Positions 18,779 through 27,691 of a DNA stretch of 64,000 nucleotides are shown piece after piece. The notes beneath the pieces are model-generated. The model was not told the DNA's origin and ran no database searches. It saw only the letters and a program-made list of their open reading frames with translations. Position 1 is the first letter of the stretch, and each line of letters opens with the position of its first letter. Origin of the DNA: JACPPO01 sp965262505. Its GTDB lineage: Bacteria; Acidobacteriota; Vicinamibacteria; Vicinamibacterales; UBA2999. The DNA is taken from positions 5,208,001 to 5,272,000 of the forward strand of contig CBDHFM010000030.1 of the NCBI GenBank assembly GCA_965262505.1. Direction: 5' to 3'. Position numbers and translations under genes: made by a program.

Positions 18779-19018
18779 GGTGTGCTCGTCGACACCGAGC
18801 ACCTGTACTTCGAGGCGACTCGCGATGTGCTGGCCTCGGTGCACATCCACTTGCCGGAGGAGCTGTACAAGGATCTCTTCCTCGTGCAGGGTCGCGGTGC
18901 CTGGCACCTGGCCCGGGAGCGCGGCCTCGGTCGGAGCGAGATCGAACGGTTGCGGCAGGGGCGTAACGACCACTACGGCGCGTGGCTGGCGAAGGGGCCG
19001 CGCCTGGTGGAGGGCATC
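18776..19018 (+). pseudogene. HAD-superfamily hydrolase fragment
   Basis: About 80 residues starting DGVLVDTEHLYFEATRDVLA, the N-terminal HAD phosphatase motif without the residues before it, and continuing through a helical cap-like part (WHLARERGLGRSEIE) to KGPRLVEGIT. The 5' end is cut by an IS5-type fragment and the 3' end runs into the next gene region, so motifs II to IV are absent. It cannot be functional. Confidence 0.6.
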
Positions 19019-19379
19019 ACCGTCCCAACTTCTTCGCCAGTCTTGCCATGTCCTTGTGGCGTTCTATCAACTCATTCGGGTTCGTCGCCCAATACCTCGC
19101 GACTTCATCGCCCTCGCTTCGATCGTAGGTGACGTTCCCACACAACTGACATTGCCACGCCGTGGTTCCCACGGGTGATATGTAAGTGGAACAGATCGCC
19201 GGTTCTCCGTCACTATTGACCAACCTTACGTGAGGGCATAGCAACCTCAAGTGTTCTTCTCTCTGTTTTCTCCTGTCTCTCAACCATTCATTGACATCAA
19301 ACCGGACCGTCGCCCGAACGACCACGATCGTGACCACAATCGCCACGAGCCAACCCAACCAATTCCATGTCTGGTTCAT
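19017..19379 (-). CDS. Hypothetical single-pass membrane protein with a CxxC pair
   Basis: 120 aa from ATG 19379 (the frame extends upstream to 19463). One membrane helix sits near the N-terminus (LGWLVAIVVTIVVVRATV), then a basic segment (RDRRKQREEH) and a soluble part with LLCPHVRL and WQCQLCGNV, which could bind zinc. The C-terminal tail is charged and helical. I do not recognise the family. It lies between IS debris on both sides, so it may be a survivor of a lost operon. Confidence 0.45.
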   Translation of the reverse strand: MNQTWNWLGWLVAIVVTIVVVRATVRFDVNEWLRDRRKQREEHLRLLCPHVRLVNSDGEPAICSTYISPVGTTAWQCQLCGNVTYDRSEGDEVARYWATNPNELIERHKDMARLAKKLGR

Positions 19380-19419
19380 GACACCTGGCCCTCGTGGCGA
19401 CAGCAGGTGCATGATCTCG

Positions 19420-19866
19420 ACAGGAAGTCGAGCGTGCACCCAAAGTACAAGACAAAATACCACGTCGGAAATTGGCCGGCATACGACCGAGCGCCCTCGG
19501 ACGGGTGACGGCGGATGCCGCCTACGATACGATCGGCTATTACGAGGCCGCCGGTGCGCGTGGCGCGACCGTCGTGGTTCCGCCGACGAGTACGGCCCAC
19601 GTGTCTCGACACGGACTGCGGTCGAGCGCTCGTGATCACACGATCCTGGAGGTCAAGGAAATAGGACGGCGACGCTGAACGAAGACGTCGGGCTATCATG
19701 GGCAGGCCCGCGTGGAGAACGCGTTCTTCCGATACACGTCGATCATCGGAGACAGCCTTCGAGCGTGCAGTCCCGCAGGGCGGGGGACTGAGGTCGACCT
19801 CGCGTGCAACATCCTGAATCAGATGACTGGGCTTGGCAGGCCAATGTCGTACCGCATCGGTCGGTG
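19420..19866 (+). pseudogene. Diverged IS5-type transposase remnant
   Basis: It begins with a copy of the first transposase codons (HPKYKTKYHVGNWPAY in a broken frame), jumps by deletion to LGRVTADAAYDTIGYYEAAGARGAT, then loses frame before reaching the MSYRIGR-like end at 19866. It is much more divergent from the other copies than they are from each other, so it marks an older arrival of the same family. No terminal repeat remains on the right. Confidence 0.75.
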
Positions 19867-19976
19867 AAGGAACTGTGGATCGGGATCGGTGCGGGCTAGT
19901 CCCCTGGATCGGTGATTTCTAGGATAAGTCACCGGCCGTGGACCTATTGGACGCGCAGACCGAACCGCCGCATCTT

Positions 19977-21058
19977 GGCGTTGTTGCATGAATACCCGCT
20001 GCGGGTGGGGCGGCGTGGCCCGCACTTCTCGTGACCCGCCGCAGGAGCCACACTACGGGGATGAAGTCGAAGGTTCATCCCAGGTATAAGACGAAGTATC
20101 GCGTGGCGAACTGGGCGGCCTACAATCAGGCCCTCGTTCGACGCGGCGATGTGACGGTGTGGGTGTCCTCGGAAGCGATCGCGGCCTGGACGCCCGGCCG
20201 GAGTGGCCGGCGGGGCGGGCAGCGGCGGTACTCGGATCTCGCCATCGAGACCGCCCTGACCCTGCGGCTCCTCTACCATCTCCCGCTGCGCCAAGCCGAA
20301 GGATTCCTGCACGCCCTGTTCGGGATGATGCGCCTCGACCTCTCCGCCCCCGACTATACGACGCTCTCCCGGCGCAGTCAGCATCTGCGGCGCCGTCTGC
20401 GACCGGTCCCGCCCGGCGAGGGCATCCATCTCGTGCTCGACAGCACGGGTCTGTCCATCGTTGGGGCAGGTGAGTGGGCCACCGCGAAACACGGTGGCCG
20501 CGGCAGGCGTGGCTGGAGGAAGCTCCATCTTGGCGTCGATCAGTCCGGCGTGATCCGTGTCCACACGCTGACCGAGGCGACGGGTGATGATGCGACCACC
20601 GCCCTCGATCTGCTCACCGCAGTCGATGGCCCTCTCGTGCGCGTCACCGCTGACGCCGCCTATGACACGGTCGCAGTCTACGAAACGGCGGGGGCGCGGG
20701 GTGCGACGGTGGTCATCCCACCGGCCAAGACGGCGAACGTCTCTGGGCACGGCCCGCGGTCGCCTGCGCGAGATCGGACGATCACGTTGGTGAAGCAGCT
20801 CGGCCGGCGCCAGTGGAAGAAGGTGTCAGGGTACCATCGTCAGGGCCGGGTGGAGAATGCGTTCTTCCGCTACAAGTCCATCATCGGCGCTGGCCTTCGC
20901 GCCCGGAATCCAGCTGGGCAGGGGAGTGAGGCCGTCCTCGGCTGTGAGATCTTGAATCGGATGACCGCCCTCGGCCGACCAGTGTCGTATCGCATCGGCC
21001 GGTGAGGATCCTGTCGGTTGGCATCGTGCGGGCCCGTGACGATTCGTGCAACAACGCC
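19977..21058 (+). mobile_element. IS5-type insertion sequence, copy A (complete)
   Basis: 1082 bp between GGCGTTGTTGCATGAA at 19977 and TTCGTGCAACAACGCC ending at 21058, which are near-perfect inverted repeats. It encloses one transposase gene. Flanking bases show no convincing target duplication. Confidence 0.88.
20061..21005 (+). CDS. IS5-family transposase, copy A
   Basis: 314 aa from ATG 20061, which follows a conserved untranslated leader present in all copies (the frame extends upstream to 20031). DDE transposase: catalytic Asp in HLVLDSTGLSI (around residue 130), second Asp in RVTADAAYDT (around 200), and the Glu region YHRQGRVENAFFRYKSIIG near the C-terminus, giving the DDE(6)R-K pattern of IS4/IS5 groups. 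It looks intact and is nearly identical to copies B and E. Confidence 0.9.
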   Translation: MKSKVHPRYKTKYRVANWAAYNQALVRRGDVTVWVSSEAIAAWTPGRSGRRGGQRRYSDLAIETALTLRLLYHLPLRQAEGFLHALFGMMRLDLSAPDYTTLSRRSQHLRRRLRPVPPGEGIHLVLDSTGLSIVGAGEWATAKHGGRGRRGWRKLHLGVDQSGVIRVHTLTEATGDDATTALDLLTAVDGPLVRVTADAAYDTVAVYETAGARGATVVIPPAKTANVSGHGPRSPARDRTITLVKQLGRRQWKKVSGYHRQGRVENAFFRYKSIIGAGLRARNPAGQGSEAVLGCEILNRMTALGRPVSYRIGR

Positions 21059-21296
21059 ACAAAAGGAGCTCGTGAAACGACTCGCCGAGTGTCTTAAAAT
21101 TACGGTCAGCGGGCATGACCTTCAGTGCGTTCGTCGCGTGCACAAAGTGGACGATGAGCCGATGTTCTCGTATCAAGCGCAGCATTCGCCGCGAAAATAC
21201 ACGGACGCGTATGTGGATTGGTTAGTCGGTCAGTATGGCGCAGAACCATCGTTCTTTCAGATGGCTCGCGAAGCTGCCCGTTCGCGAACCGTGTGA
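21059..21296 (+). pseudogene. C-terminal fragment of an unidentified protein
   Basis: About 75 residues (QKELVKRLAECLKITVSGHD to the stop at 21296) read in frame straight out of the right end of IS copy A. The part FSYQAQHSPRKYTDAYVDWL looks like the end of a native domain, but I do not recognise it. The N-terminal part was removed by the IS. Composition is AT-richer than the IS, as in other cargo genes here. Confidence 0.4.
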
Positions 21297-21321
21297 CCCG
21301 CCATACCTCAGGGCACAATGA

Positions 21322-21580
21322 GGCGTTGTCGCATGAAGACCCGCTACGGGTGGGGTGGTTTGGCCCGTACTGTTCGTGACGCTTCGCAGGAGCCACACTA
21401 CAGGGATGCAGTCGAAGGTTCATCCCACGTATAAGACGAAGTATCGCGTTGCGAACTGGGCTGCCTACAACAAAGCCCTCGTTCGACGTGGCGATGTGAC
21501 GGGGCGTTGTTGCACGAACGCGTAACTGGCCCGCACGATGCCAATCGACAGGATCATCCTCACCTGCCGATGCGATACGG
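21322..21580. mobile_element. IS5-type fragments: left end abutting an inverted right end
   Basis: A left end with its leader and first 26 or so codons runs 21322-21502. At 21503 the sequence switches to the reverse complement of the right end, which runs to about 21580. The two ends therefore face each other head to head with the middle missing, a rearrangement between two copies. Confidence 0.75.
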
Positions 21581-21623
21581 GCCAGGGTCGCGATGTTCAG
21601 CATCAGCGGGCCCAGCGTCTCGC

Positions 21624-22692
21624 GGCGTTGTTGCATGAAGACCCTGCGGGGGGGCGCACTTCTCGTGACCCTTCGCAGGAGCCACACTATAGGGATGCAG
21701 TCGAAGGTCCATCCCACGTATAAGACGAAGTACCGCGTTGCGAACTGGGCGGCCTACAATCAGGCCCTCGTTCGACGCGGCGATGTGACGGTGTGGGTGT
21801 CCTCGGAAGCGATCGCTGCCTGGACGCCCGGCCGGAGCGGCCTGCGGGGCGGGCAGCGGCGCTACTCGGATCTCGCCATCGAGACCGCCCTGACCCTGCG
21901 GCTCATCTACCATCTCCCGCTGCGCCAGGCCGAAGGGTTCCTGCACGCCCTGTTCGGGATGATGCGCCTCGATCTCTCCGCCCCCGACTATACGACGCTC
22001 TCCCGGCGCAGTCAGCATCTGAGGCGCCGTCTGCGACCGGTCCCGCCCGACGAGGGCATCCATCTCGTGCTCGACAGCACGGGGCTGTCCATCGTCGGGG
22101 CAGGTGAGTGGGCCGCCGCGAAACACGGTGGCTGCGGCCGGCGTGGGTGGAGGAAACTCCACCTTGGCGTCGATCAGTCAGGCGTGATCCTTGTCCACAC
22201 GTTGACCGAGGCGACGGGTGATGATGCGACCACCGGCCTCGATCTGCTCAACGCGGTCGAGGGCCCTCTCGTGCGCGTCACCGCTGACGCCGCCTATGAC
22301 ACGGTCGCCGTCTACGAAACGGCGGGGGCGCGGGGTGCGACGGTCGTCGTTCCACCGGCCAGGACGGCGAACGTCTCTGGCCACGGCCCGCGGTCGTCCG
22401 CGCGGGATCGGACGATCCAGTTGGTGAAGCAGCTCGGCCGGCGCCAGTGGAAGAAGGTGTCAGGGTACCATCGTCAGGGCCGGGTGGAGAATGCGTTCTT
22501 CCGCTACAAGTCCATCATCGGCGATAGCCTTCGCGCCCGGAGTCCAGCTGGGCAGGGGAGTGAGGCCGTTCTCGGCTGTGAGATCCTGAATCGGATGACC
22601 GCCCTCGGCCGACCAGTGTCGTATCGCATCGGCCGGTGAGGATCCTGTCGGTGGGCATCGTGTGGGCCAGTCACGATTCGTGCAACAACGCC
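21624..22692 (+). mobile_element. IS5-type insertion sequence, copy B (complete)
   Basis: 1069 bp, with GGCGTTGTTGCATGAA at 21624 and the right repeat ending at 22692. The leader is slightly shorter than in copy A. The terminal repeats and gene are complete. Confidence 0.88.
21695..22639 (+). CDS. IS5-family transposase, copy B
   Basis: 314 aa from ATG 21695 (MQSKVHPTYKTKYRVANWAA; the frame extends upstream to 21593). Same catalytic residues as copy A, with scattered substitutions (for example GDSLRARSPAG in place of GAGLRARNPAG). Apparently functional. The gene sits inside copy B. Confidence 0.9.
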   Translation: MQSKVHPTYKTKYRVANWAAYNQALVRRGDVTVWVSSEAIAAWTPGRSGLRGGQRRYSDLAIETALTLRLIYHLPLRQAEGFLHALFGMMRLDLSAPDYTTLSRRSQHLRRRLRPVPPDEGIHLVLDSTGLSIVGAGEWAAAKHGGCGRRGWRKLHLGVDQSGVILVHTLTEATGDDATTGLDLLNAVEGPLVRVTADAAYDTVAVYETAGARGATVVVPPARTANVSGHGPRSSARDRTIQLVKQLGRRQWKKVSGYHRQGRVENAFFRYKSIIGDSLRARSPAGQGSEAVLGCEILNRMTALGRPVSYRIGR

Positions 22693-22822
22693 GCGTTTGG
22701 ACCACGCGCCTGCCACCCGACGCCAGCCCCGCTCGTACCGCGGTGCTCCACTTGGCCGTCCAGGAACGTCGTATGCCGCGTGCTGTCGACACCTTCACGA
22801 GTTGGGCCTCCAGCGTGGCGAT

Positions 22823-24031
22823 CTAGCCTAAGGCTTTCCACTGCCGTCGTAGGATCGGACCTCGTAGCGAGTCCACAAGGGCGAGTGCCGCCCGGTTAAC
22901 GTCAACAGCGTTCGCGAAGTCTCGCTGCTGGCCTCGGATCCCCACCGATCCCAAGGTTCGGAGAAGGTCATCGGCTCCATCGAGCAAGGCCGCCTGTGCG
23001 GTAAGTGCTTCGTCATAGCTCGTATGTTCGAGCGCACGTACTTGGCCGCGTAGAGCGTGGAGGTAGTGCCGAAAAGCAAGCTGCTCAGAAAATCCGATCG
23101 TTGTAGGCTGCGGCCCTTCAAAAAGATGTCGCGCATAGCCTCCATCCAGTTCAGGAGGGGGCGCCATTCTTGCGAGAAGCTGCCGCCTCTGCGCAACATC
23201 GAGGAATGGAATCTTGTACTCAGAAAGCGCCTGCGGACAGTAGTACCACGTAGCGCGTTGCCGAATTTCGTCGTCGAAAGAACTGCGAAACTTATCGGGT
23301 GGGAATGAGCGAACGTTCATCCAGGTTCCTGAGCAGATGGCGTTCGCTTGAACAACTCGGGCCGCGAGCATCTGGTGATTGCAGTAGCCAAGAATCACCC
23401 TGGCCCCTGAAAGGCGCAGGCCCGCGATAAGATCAAGCACGTTGGCAAGCCAGTTAGGATCCTCAACAATGTAATCCCCGTTCGGATGCTCGCAGACGAT
23501 GTAGAAACCATCGGATTTCCAGCCGGGAGCGGCCTCAAGCAGCGACGCGATGTGATCTTGATTCCGGGTCGTGTCGGCGTCCAGCGCGATCGTAGTGACG
23601 ACTGGGCAGTCGCCGGCAAGCTCCCGGCCGACCTCAAGCACGGCACGCTCTGTTTCTAGCCACGCATCATCTACACCGGTAGCCAGGAGTCCGGGAAGGA
23701 TGATCTCGTTGGTGCCGACAGCTGCGTTTAGGTCGATTAGCTTCCGGAGCAAATCACGAAGGGCAATCCCCTCGAAAAACGCTCCCGTTTCGTACTTCGA
23801 GGGCCAGTAGTCATGGGAGCAGAGCCTCTCGTGATCCGCGTGCGGAAGATAGAACTGGGGATCCAACAAGACTTGCCCCCCGGCAACATCGGTGATCTCC
23901 GAGGACAGAGTGCGCAGTTGCCTGCCATCCATGTCTCGAGGACTCAGTACGACAGTGCCTCCCTCCCAGTTGGAGATCAGGTGCCGACAATGCTCCATCA
24001 TCCCGTAGCCGAACTGTAAATAGATCTCCAC
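22823..24031 (-). CDS. Uncharacterised protein, TIM-barrel-like, in nuclease-kinase cassette
   Basis: 402 aa from a GTG at 24031 with AGGAG nine bases upstream. The first 270 residues alternate strands and helices in the manner of a TIM barrel: NWEGGTVVLSPRDM, GGQVLLDPQFYLPHA, NEIILPGLLATGVDD, VVTTIALDAD, DGFYIVCEHPNGDYI, ARVILGYCNHQM, CSGTWMNVRSF. The strands carry Asp, Glu and His at their ends as an active site would. This vaguely recalls tRNA-guanine transglycosylase-like barrels, but I cannot confirm it. The last 130 residues are helical. It follows the kinase gene by 79 bp and should be the third gene of the operon. Confidence 0.6.
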   Translation of the reverse strand: MEIYLQFGYGMMEHCRHLISNWEGGTVVLSPRDMDGRQLRTLSSEITDVAGGQVLLDPQFYLPHADHERLCSHDYWPSKYETGAFFEGIALRDLLRKLIDLNAAVGTNEIILPGLLATGVDDAWLETERAVLEVGRELAGDCPVVTTIALDADTTRNQDHIASLLEAAPGWKSDGFYIVCEHPNGDYIVEDPNWLANVLDLIAGLRLSGARVILGYCNHQMLAARVVQANAICSGTWMNVRSFPPDKFRSSFDDEIRQRATWYYCPQALSEYKIPFLDVAQRRQLLARMAPPPELDGGYARHLFEGPQPTTIGFSEQLAFRHYLHALRGQVRALEHTSYDEALTAQAALLDGADDLLRTLGSVGIRGQQRDFANAVDVNRAALALVDSLRGPILRRQWKALG

Positions 24032-24110
24032 TACGCGACTCCTTGAACGCAGCCGCAGGTGTCATCACCAGTACTGGGTGAACATGCCGACGTGAAGGTA
24101 GAGATCCATG

Positions 24111-24974
24111 TCATTGAAGTCCCTCTCTGTTGCAGATGTCCTTGATCCAATCGTAAGCCTCCATGGCGTGTTGGGGGCGATGAATGCGCTTTCGCTGCGT
24201 GAGGGCCGCAATCAGGTCGGAGAAGGAGGATGCGGATGAAAAGGAGAGATGCACGCGAGGCAGGTTGCCGTTCTCGACTCTTCGGAGGATCTCTATCGCA
24301 TCGCGCGCGCCGTCACGAAAAGGGTTGGCGCCGGTAGCACATTCATAGAGCGTCATACCGAGCGCGAACAGATCAGCTCTGGCGTCGATCTCTTCCTTGA
24401 TGTTTCGGCATTGCTCCAATGGAGCGTAGCCCCACGTCACCTGGCCGAAGACATTCGCCGTGGCGGTGAGCGACTCGAGGCCAAGGTGCCTCGCAAGACC
24501 GAAATCGATGAGCCAGCAGTTTGTGGACGGATCAATAATGAGGTTCTCTGGCTTCACGTCTCGGTGAACGATGTTGACGGCGTCAGCCGCAACGAGAATC
24601 TCAGAGACATGCAGCGCCAACCGCAAGAGATCCGGCGTGGCGAAGGGCCCGACCGCCAGACGCTCGCGCGCGGTGTGGCCGGGGATACGTTGTTCTCGGA
24701 ACCAAAAACAATCTCCGATAGGGGTCTGGATCACTCCCTGGTCCAGGATCCTGGGCACACGGGCGGACTGAACCCGCACGACAGCGAGAAGCTCGCGTCT
24801 GGTGCGGTCTATGTCCGCGGTCGGGTGCATAAGCTTCAACACCACATCACCGTCGTGTGGGTGCAGGGCGGAGAAAACCTGTTTCTGGCCTCCCCGCGCA
24901 AGGGGCTGGATGCTCTGGAGGTCCGGAAATTGTCGCGCGAGCCAGGCCTCTGTGATCTGCGATTGTCCGTTCAC
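24111..24974 (-). CDS. Serine/threonine protein kinase (Hanks type)
   Basis: 288 aa from GTG 24974; the GTGA overlap with the upstream nuclease stop decides this start. All kinase motifs are present: glycine loop LARGGQKQVFSA (about 24-35), Lys47 in DVVLKLM, catalytic HRDVKPEN (137-144), DFG (157-159), and the activation-segment end GYAPLEQ. It has no membrane segment or sensor domain, so it is a minimal cytoplasmic kinase. Kinases of this kind take part in phage defence (for example Stk2 and BREX-associated kinases). Its two neighbours suggest it phosphorylates or gates the nuclease, which is inference. Confidence 0.85.
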   Translation of the reverse strand: MNGQSQITEAWLARQFPDLQSIQPLARGGQKQVFSALHPHDGDVVLKLMHPTADIDRTRRELLAVVRVQSARVPRILDQGVIQTPIGDCFWFREQRIPGHTARERLAVGPFATPDLLRLALHVSEILVAADAVNIVHRDVKPENLIIDPSTNCWLIDFGLARHLGLESLTATANVFGQVTWGYAPLEQCRNIKEEIDARADLFALGMTLYECATGANPFRDGARDAIEILRRVENGNLPRVHLSFSSASSFSDLIAALTQRKRIHRPQHAMEAYDWIKDICNREGLQ

Positions 24975-25717
24975 TCCGTCTCGGCCTTCACGCCCTGAGC
25001 GGATCGCCAAGCCCAGTCATTGAGCATCCACGACGCATAAGACCGCGGTAGGCTCATGGACTCGCTGTCCACTTTCTGGACCTTGCGATGATCATCAAGT
25101 GAGCACACTCCGATTCCGAGTCGGCGTGCGACGGCCAACTGAGGCTCGGACGGCAGGTTGGGAATGAGTACGTAGGACTTGGAAGCAAACCACGTATTCA
25201 GAAGCGCCTGATTCAGAACCTTAGTCCATTTTCCGACCTTTGCTTCAACGGCGATGATCTTCGATGCCGCAAAGGACCGACGTAGCGCACAAGGCGTCCA
25301 AGATAAGCCCACTTGCCGGATCATTGCCGCGCAATGTAGGCGGTCAATGCTCTCCGTCGCACACCGACCAAAGACCGCGACAATCTCGTCCTTGCGAGCA
25401 CGCCGGGTATGGTGCAGGAAGTGCACGAGTCGAAGATCGTGTGCCTCGAGGTAAACGCGTTCGGATCGCCACTCCCGTGTGACTTCCTCGCGCCATACCA
25501 CGATGACGAGATCAGGGAACCCCGATTCAAGGCGAGGTTCTCGGAACACGGTCGCCCGACAGCCGTGCGGGATGTAGAGGGGCATCGCCAGAAGAAAGGA
25601 CTCGACTAAGTCCAGTTCAGGGCCGGGGCGCGTTCTCCGAAAGCGGGCGCCGATATCGCTGTTACAAGAGGCGCTATCGACGAACAGCAATCGGGCATCG
25701 GGAGCGAGCGATTTCAC
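24971..25717 (-). CDS. Predicted PD-(D/E)XK nuclease, first gene of kinase cassette
   Basis: 248 aa from GTG 25717, with a strong AGGAGGTGGG ribosome-binding site. Residues 59-72 read REPRLESGFPDLVI and residues 154-171 read IIAVEAKVGKWTKVLNQA: together these give Glu60, Asp69, Glu158, Lys160 and Gln170, the PD-(D/E)XK nuclease pattern. A helical insertion with HFLHHTRRARKDEIV lies between. It overlaps the kinase start by 4 bases. I do not know a named family. It is probably the effector of the three-gene unit. Confidence 0.65.
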   Translation of the reverse strand: MKSLAPDARLLFVDSASCNSDIGARFRRTRPGPELDLVESFLLAMPLYIPHGCRATVFREPRLESGFPDLVIVVWREEVTREWRSERVYLEAHDLRLVHFLHHTRRARKDEIVAVFGRCATESIDRLHCAAMIRQVGLSWTPCALRRSFAASKIIAVEAKVGKWTKVLNQALLNTWFASKSYVLIPNLPSEPQLAVARRLGIGVCSLDDHRKVQKVDSESMSLPRSYASWMLNDWAWRSAQGVKAETE

Positions 25718-25740
25718 AACCCACCTCCTAGATCCTTTAA

Positions 25741-26485
25741 GTGCAAAGCATCACCTTCACGTAGTGCGAAGCGTGCCAATCGCAGTGATAGTAAAAGCTC
25801 TTGGTCTTCTTGAGCACTCGCGCCAGCTCTACGCAGCGTGGTCGCATGAAGAGGGCCACAAACAGATCGTGCGTCCCATGCCGTACGTAGTTGTGCTTGC
25901 ATCGTTCGGGTTGCCCGACGTCCATCGGCAGGATTGGCTGGGCGCGCTGCAGCGCCTGGACCTGCGATTTCTCGTCCACCGAGAACACCACCGCGTTGGC
26001 AGGGGGCGTCATAGACAGCCCCACGACATCGCGGATCTTTGCGACCAACTGCGGATCGGGCGCCAGCTTGAACGACTCCGTGCGGTGCGGCTGCAGCCGG
26101 AACGTCCGCCAGATGCCCTGCTGCCCTTCCCATCGTGCGCGTGCTCCAGTGCGTTTCGCCGGGCGGGGTCGTCTCCAAGGTCTTGACGATCACCGCCTCG
26201 ATCGTGGCGTCTGAGACCGTGCGCGGTGCCCCCAACGCGAGGCTCGTCGTACAGCCTCGCGAGCCGGAGGTCGACGAACCGGTGCCGCCACTTGGCCACC
26301 GTCGTCTTGGTCGTCCGCAGGCGGCGCGCCACGGCGTTGTCAGGGGTGTCGGCACAGGCGAGTACCACGCGTGCTCGGAAGGCGACCGCGCGATTGCCCC
26401 GGGCGCGCTTCCTCACTTGACCCAGCTCGGCGCGCTCCGTGTCGGTGATCACAACTTCGGCTCGTGGTCGTCCGATCTTGGCCAT
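25741..26485 (-). pseudogene. IS630-family transposase, frameshifted and internally deleted
   Basis: It starts intact at 26485 (MAKIGRPRAEVVITDTERAEL) with the HTH segment RRLRTTKTTVAKWRHRF, changes frame near RVGGT/LGAPRTVSDATIEAVIV, changes again, and ends VFSVDEKSQVQALQRAQPI...FYYHCDWHASHYVKVML. The catalytic Asp of VFSVDEKS is visible, but the later part is a shortened fusion. At least two frameshifts and one deletion make it dead. Its end lies about 20 bp upstream of the nuclease gene's start codon, so the cassette promoter must lie within or before this remnant. Confidence 0.8.
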
Positions 26486-26856
26486 GTCTCTTTAGATCAC
26501 AACTCGGGCATTTCTCCTAGAGATTTTAAATCCAGGGGACTAGCGGTCCGTGGCCAAAGGTCGCTTTCTGATGAGGCAACGGGCAACAGCTCGAAACCAT
26601 GATGTGGCGTGAACAGACTGGCTGTACGCCACCCCCGCTTTGCCAGCGTTCCCGCAGGAGCGCGACCTGGGCAACCGCGAATCGGATCAGCTCGTCGATC
26701 GACAACGCCACGGCCTCCTCGTATACAGCGCGTTCACCGACACCCGGCCGCCGCATGGGACGTTGATGGTCAGCCTCGCCGCGATGACTGTACCGCCACG
26801 GATTTCTTGGACAGCCGGGTGAGTCTAATCACGCGGCCGGCGTGAGTGCAAACTTG
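26486..26856. other. Non-coding debris with a solo IS3 end
   Basis: No gene is supported; a short minus-strand frame at 26526-26756 has no recognisable domain. Bases 26790-26845 match the right end of the IS3 element found intact at 36653-38032 (ACGGATTTCTTGGACAGCC), in the opposite orientation, and are cut by the next IS5-type copy. Confidence 0.6.
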
Positions 26857-27691
26857 GGCGTTGTTGCATGAAGACCCTGCGGGGGGGGCGCACTTCTCGG
26901 GACCCTCCGCAGGGGCCACACTACAGGGATGAAGTCGAAGGTCCATCCCCGGTACAAGACAAAGTACCGCGTTGCGAACTGGGCGGCCTACAACCGCGCA
27001 CTCGTTCGACGCGGCGATGTGACGGTGTGGTTGTCCGCGGAGGCGATCGCTGGCTGGACGCCCCGCCGGAGCGGCCGGCGGGGTGGCCAGCGGCGCTACT
27101 CGGATCTCGCCATCGAGGCCGCCCTGACCCTGCGACTCCTCTACCATCTCCCGCTGCGCCAAGCCGAAGGGTTCCTGCACGCCCTGTTCGGGATGATGCG
27201 GCTCGACCTCTCCGCCCCCGACTATACGACGCTCTCCCGGCGCAGTCAGCATCTGAGGCGCCGTCTGCGACCGATCCCGCCCGACGAGGGCATCCATCTG
27301 GTGCTTGACAGCACAGGTCTGTCCATCGTTTGGGAAGGTGAGTGGGCCGCCGCGAAACACGGTGGCCGCGGCAGACGTAGCTGGCGGAAACTCCACCTTG
27401 GCGTCGATCAGTCCGGCGTGATCCGTGTCCACACGCTGACCGAGGCGACGGGTGATGATGCGACCACCGCCCTCGATCTGCTCAACGCGGTCGATGGCCC
27501 TCTCGTGCGCGTCACCGCTGACGCCGCCTATGACACGGTCGCCGTTTACAAAACGGCAGGGGCGCGGGGTGCGACGGTCGTCATCCCACCGGCCAGGACG
27601 GCGACCGTCTCTGGGCACGGCCCGCGGTCGCCCGCGCGGGATCGAACGATCACGTTGGTGAAGCAGCTCGGCCGGCGCCAGTGGAAGAAGG
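26857..27691 (+). mobile_element. IS5-type copy D, right part missing
   Basis: It starts with GGCGTTGTTGCATGAA at 26857. Its transposase frame (ATG 26929) stays open to RRQWKK at 27690, where the left end of copy E begins directly. The last 60 or so codons and the right terminal repeat of D are not found after E, so D was truncated rather than simply interrupted. The catalytic Glu region is lost. Confidence 0.85.

Noticed and set aside
22823..24031. DpdA or tRNA-guanine transglycosylase
   Set aside because: Barrel-like layout only; I cannot see the zinc-binding CxCxxC or the diagnostic active-site motifs, so I left it as unknown.
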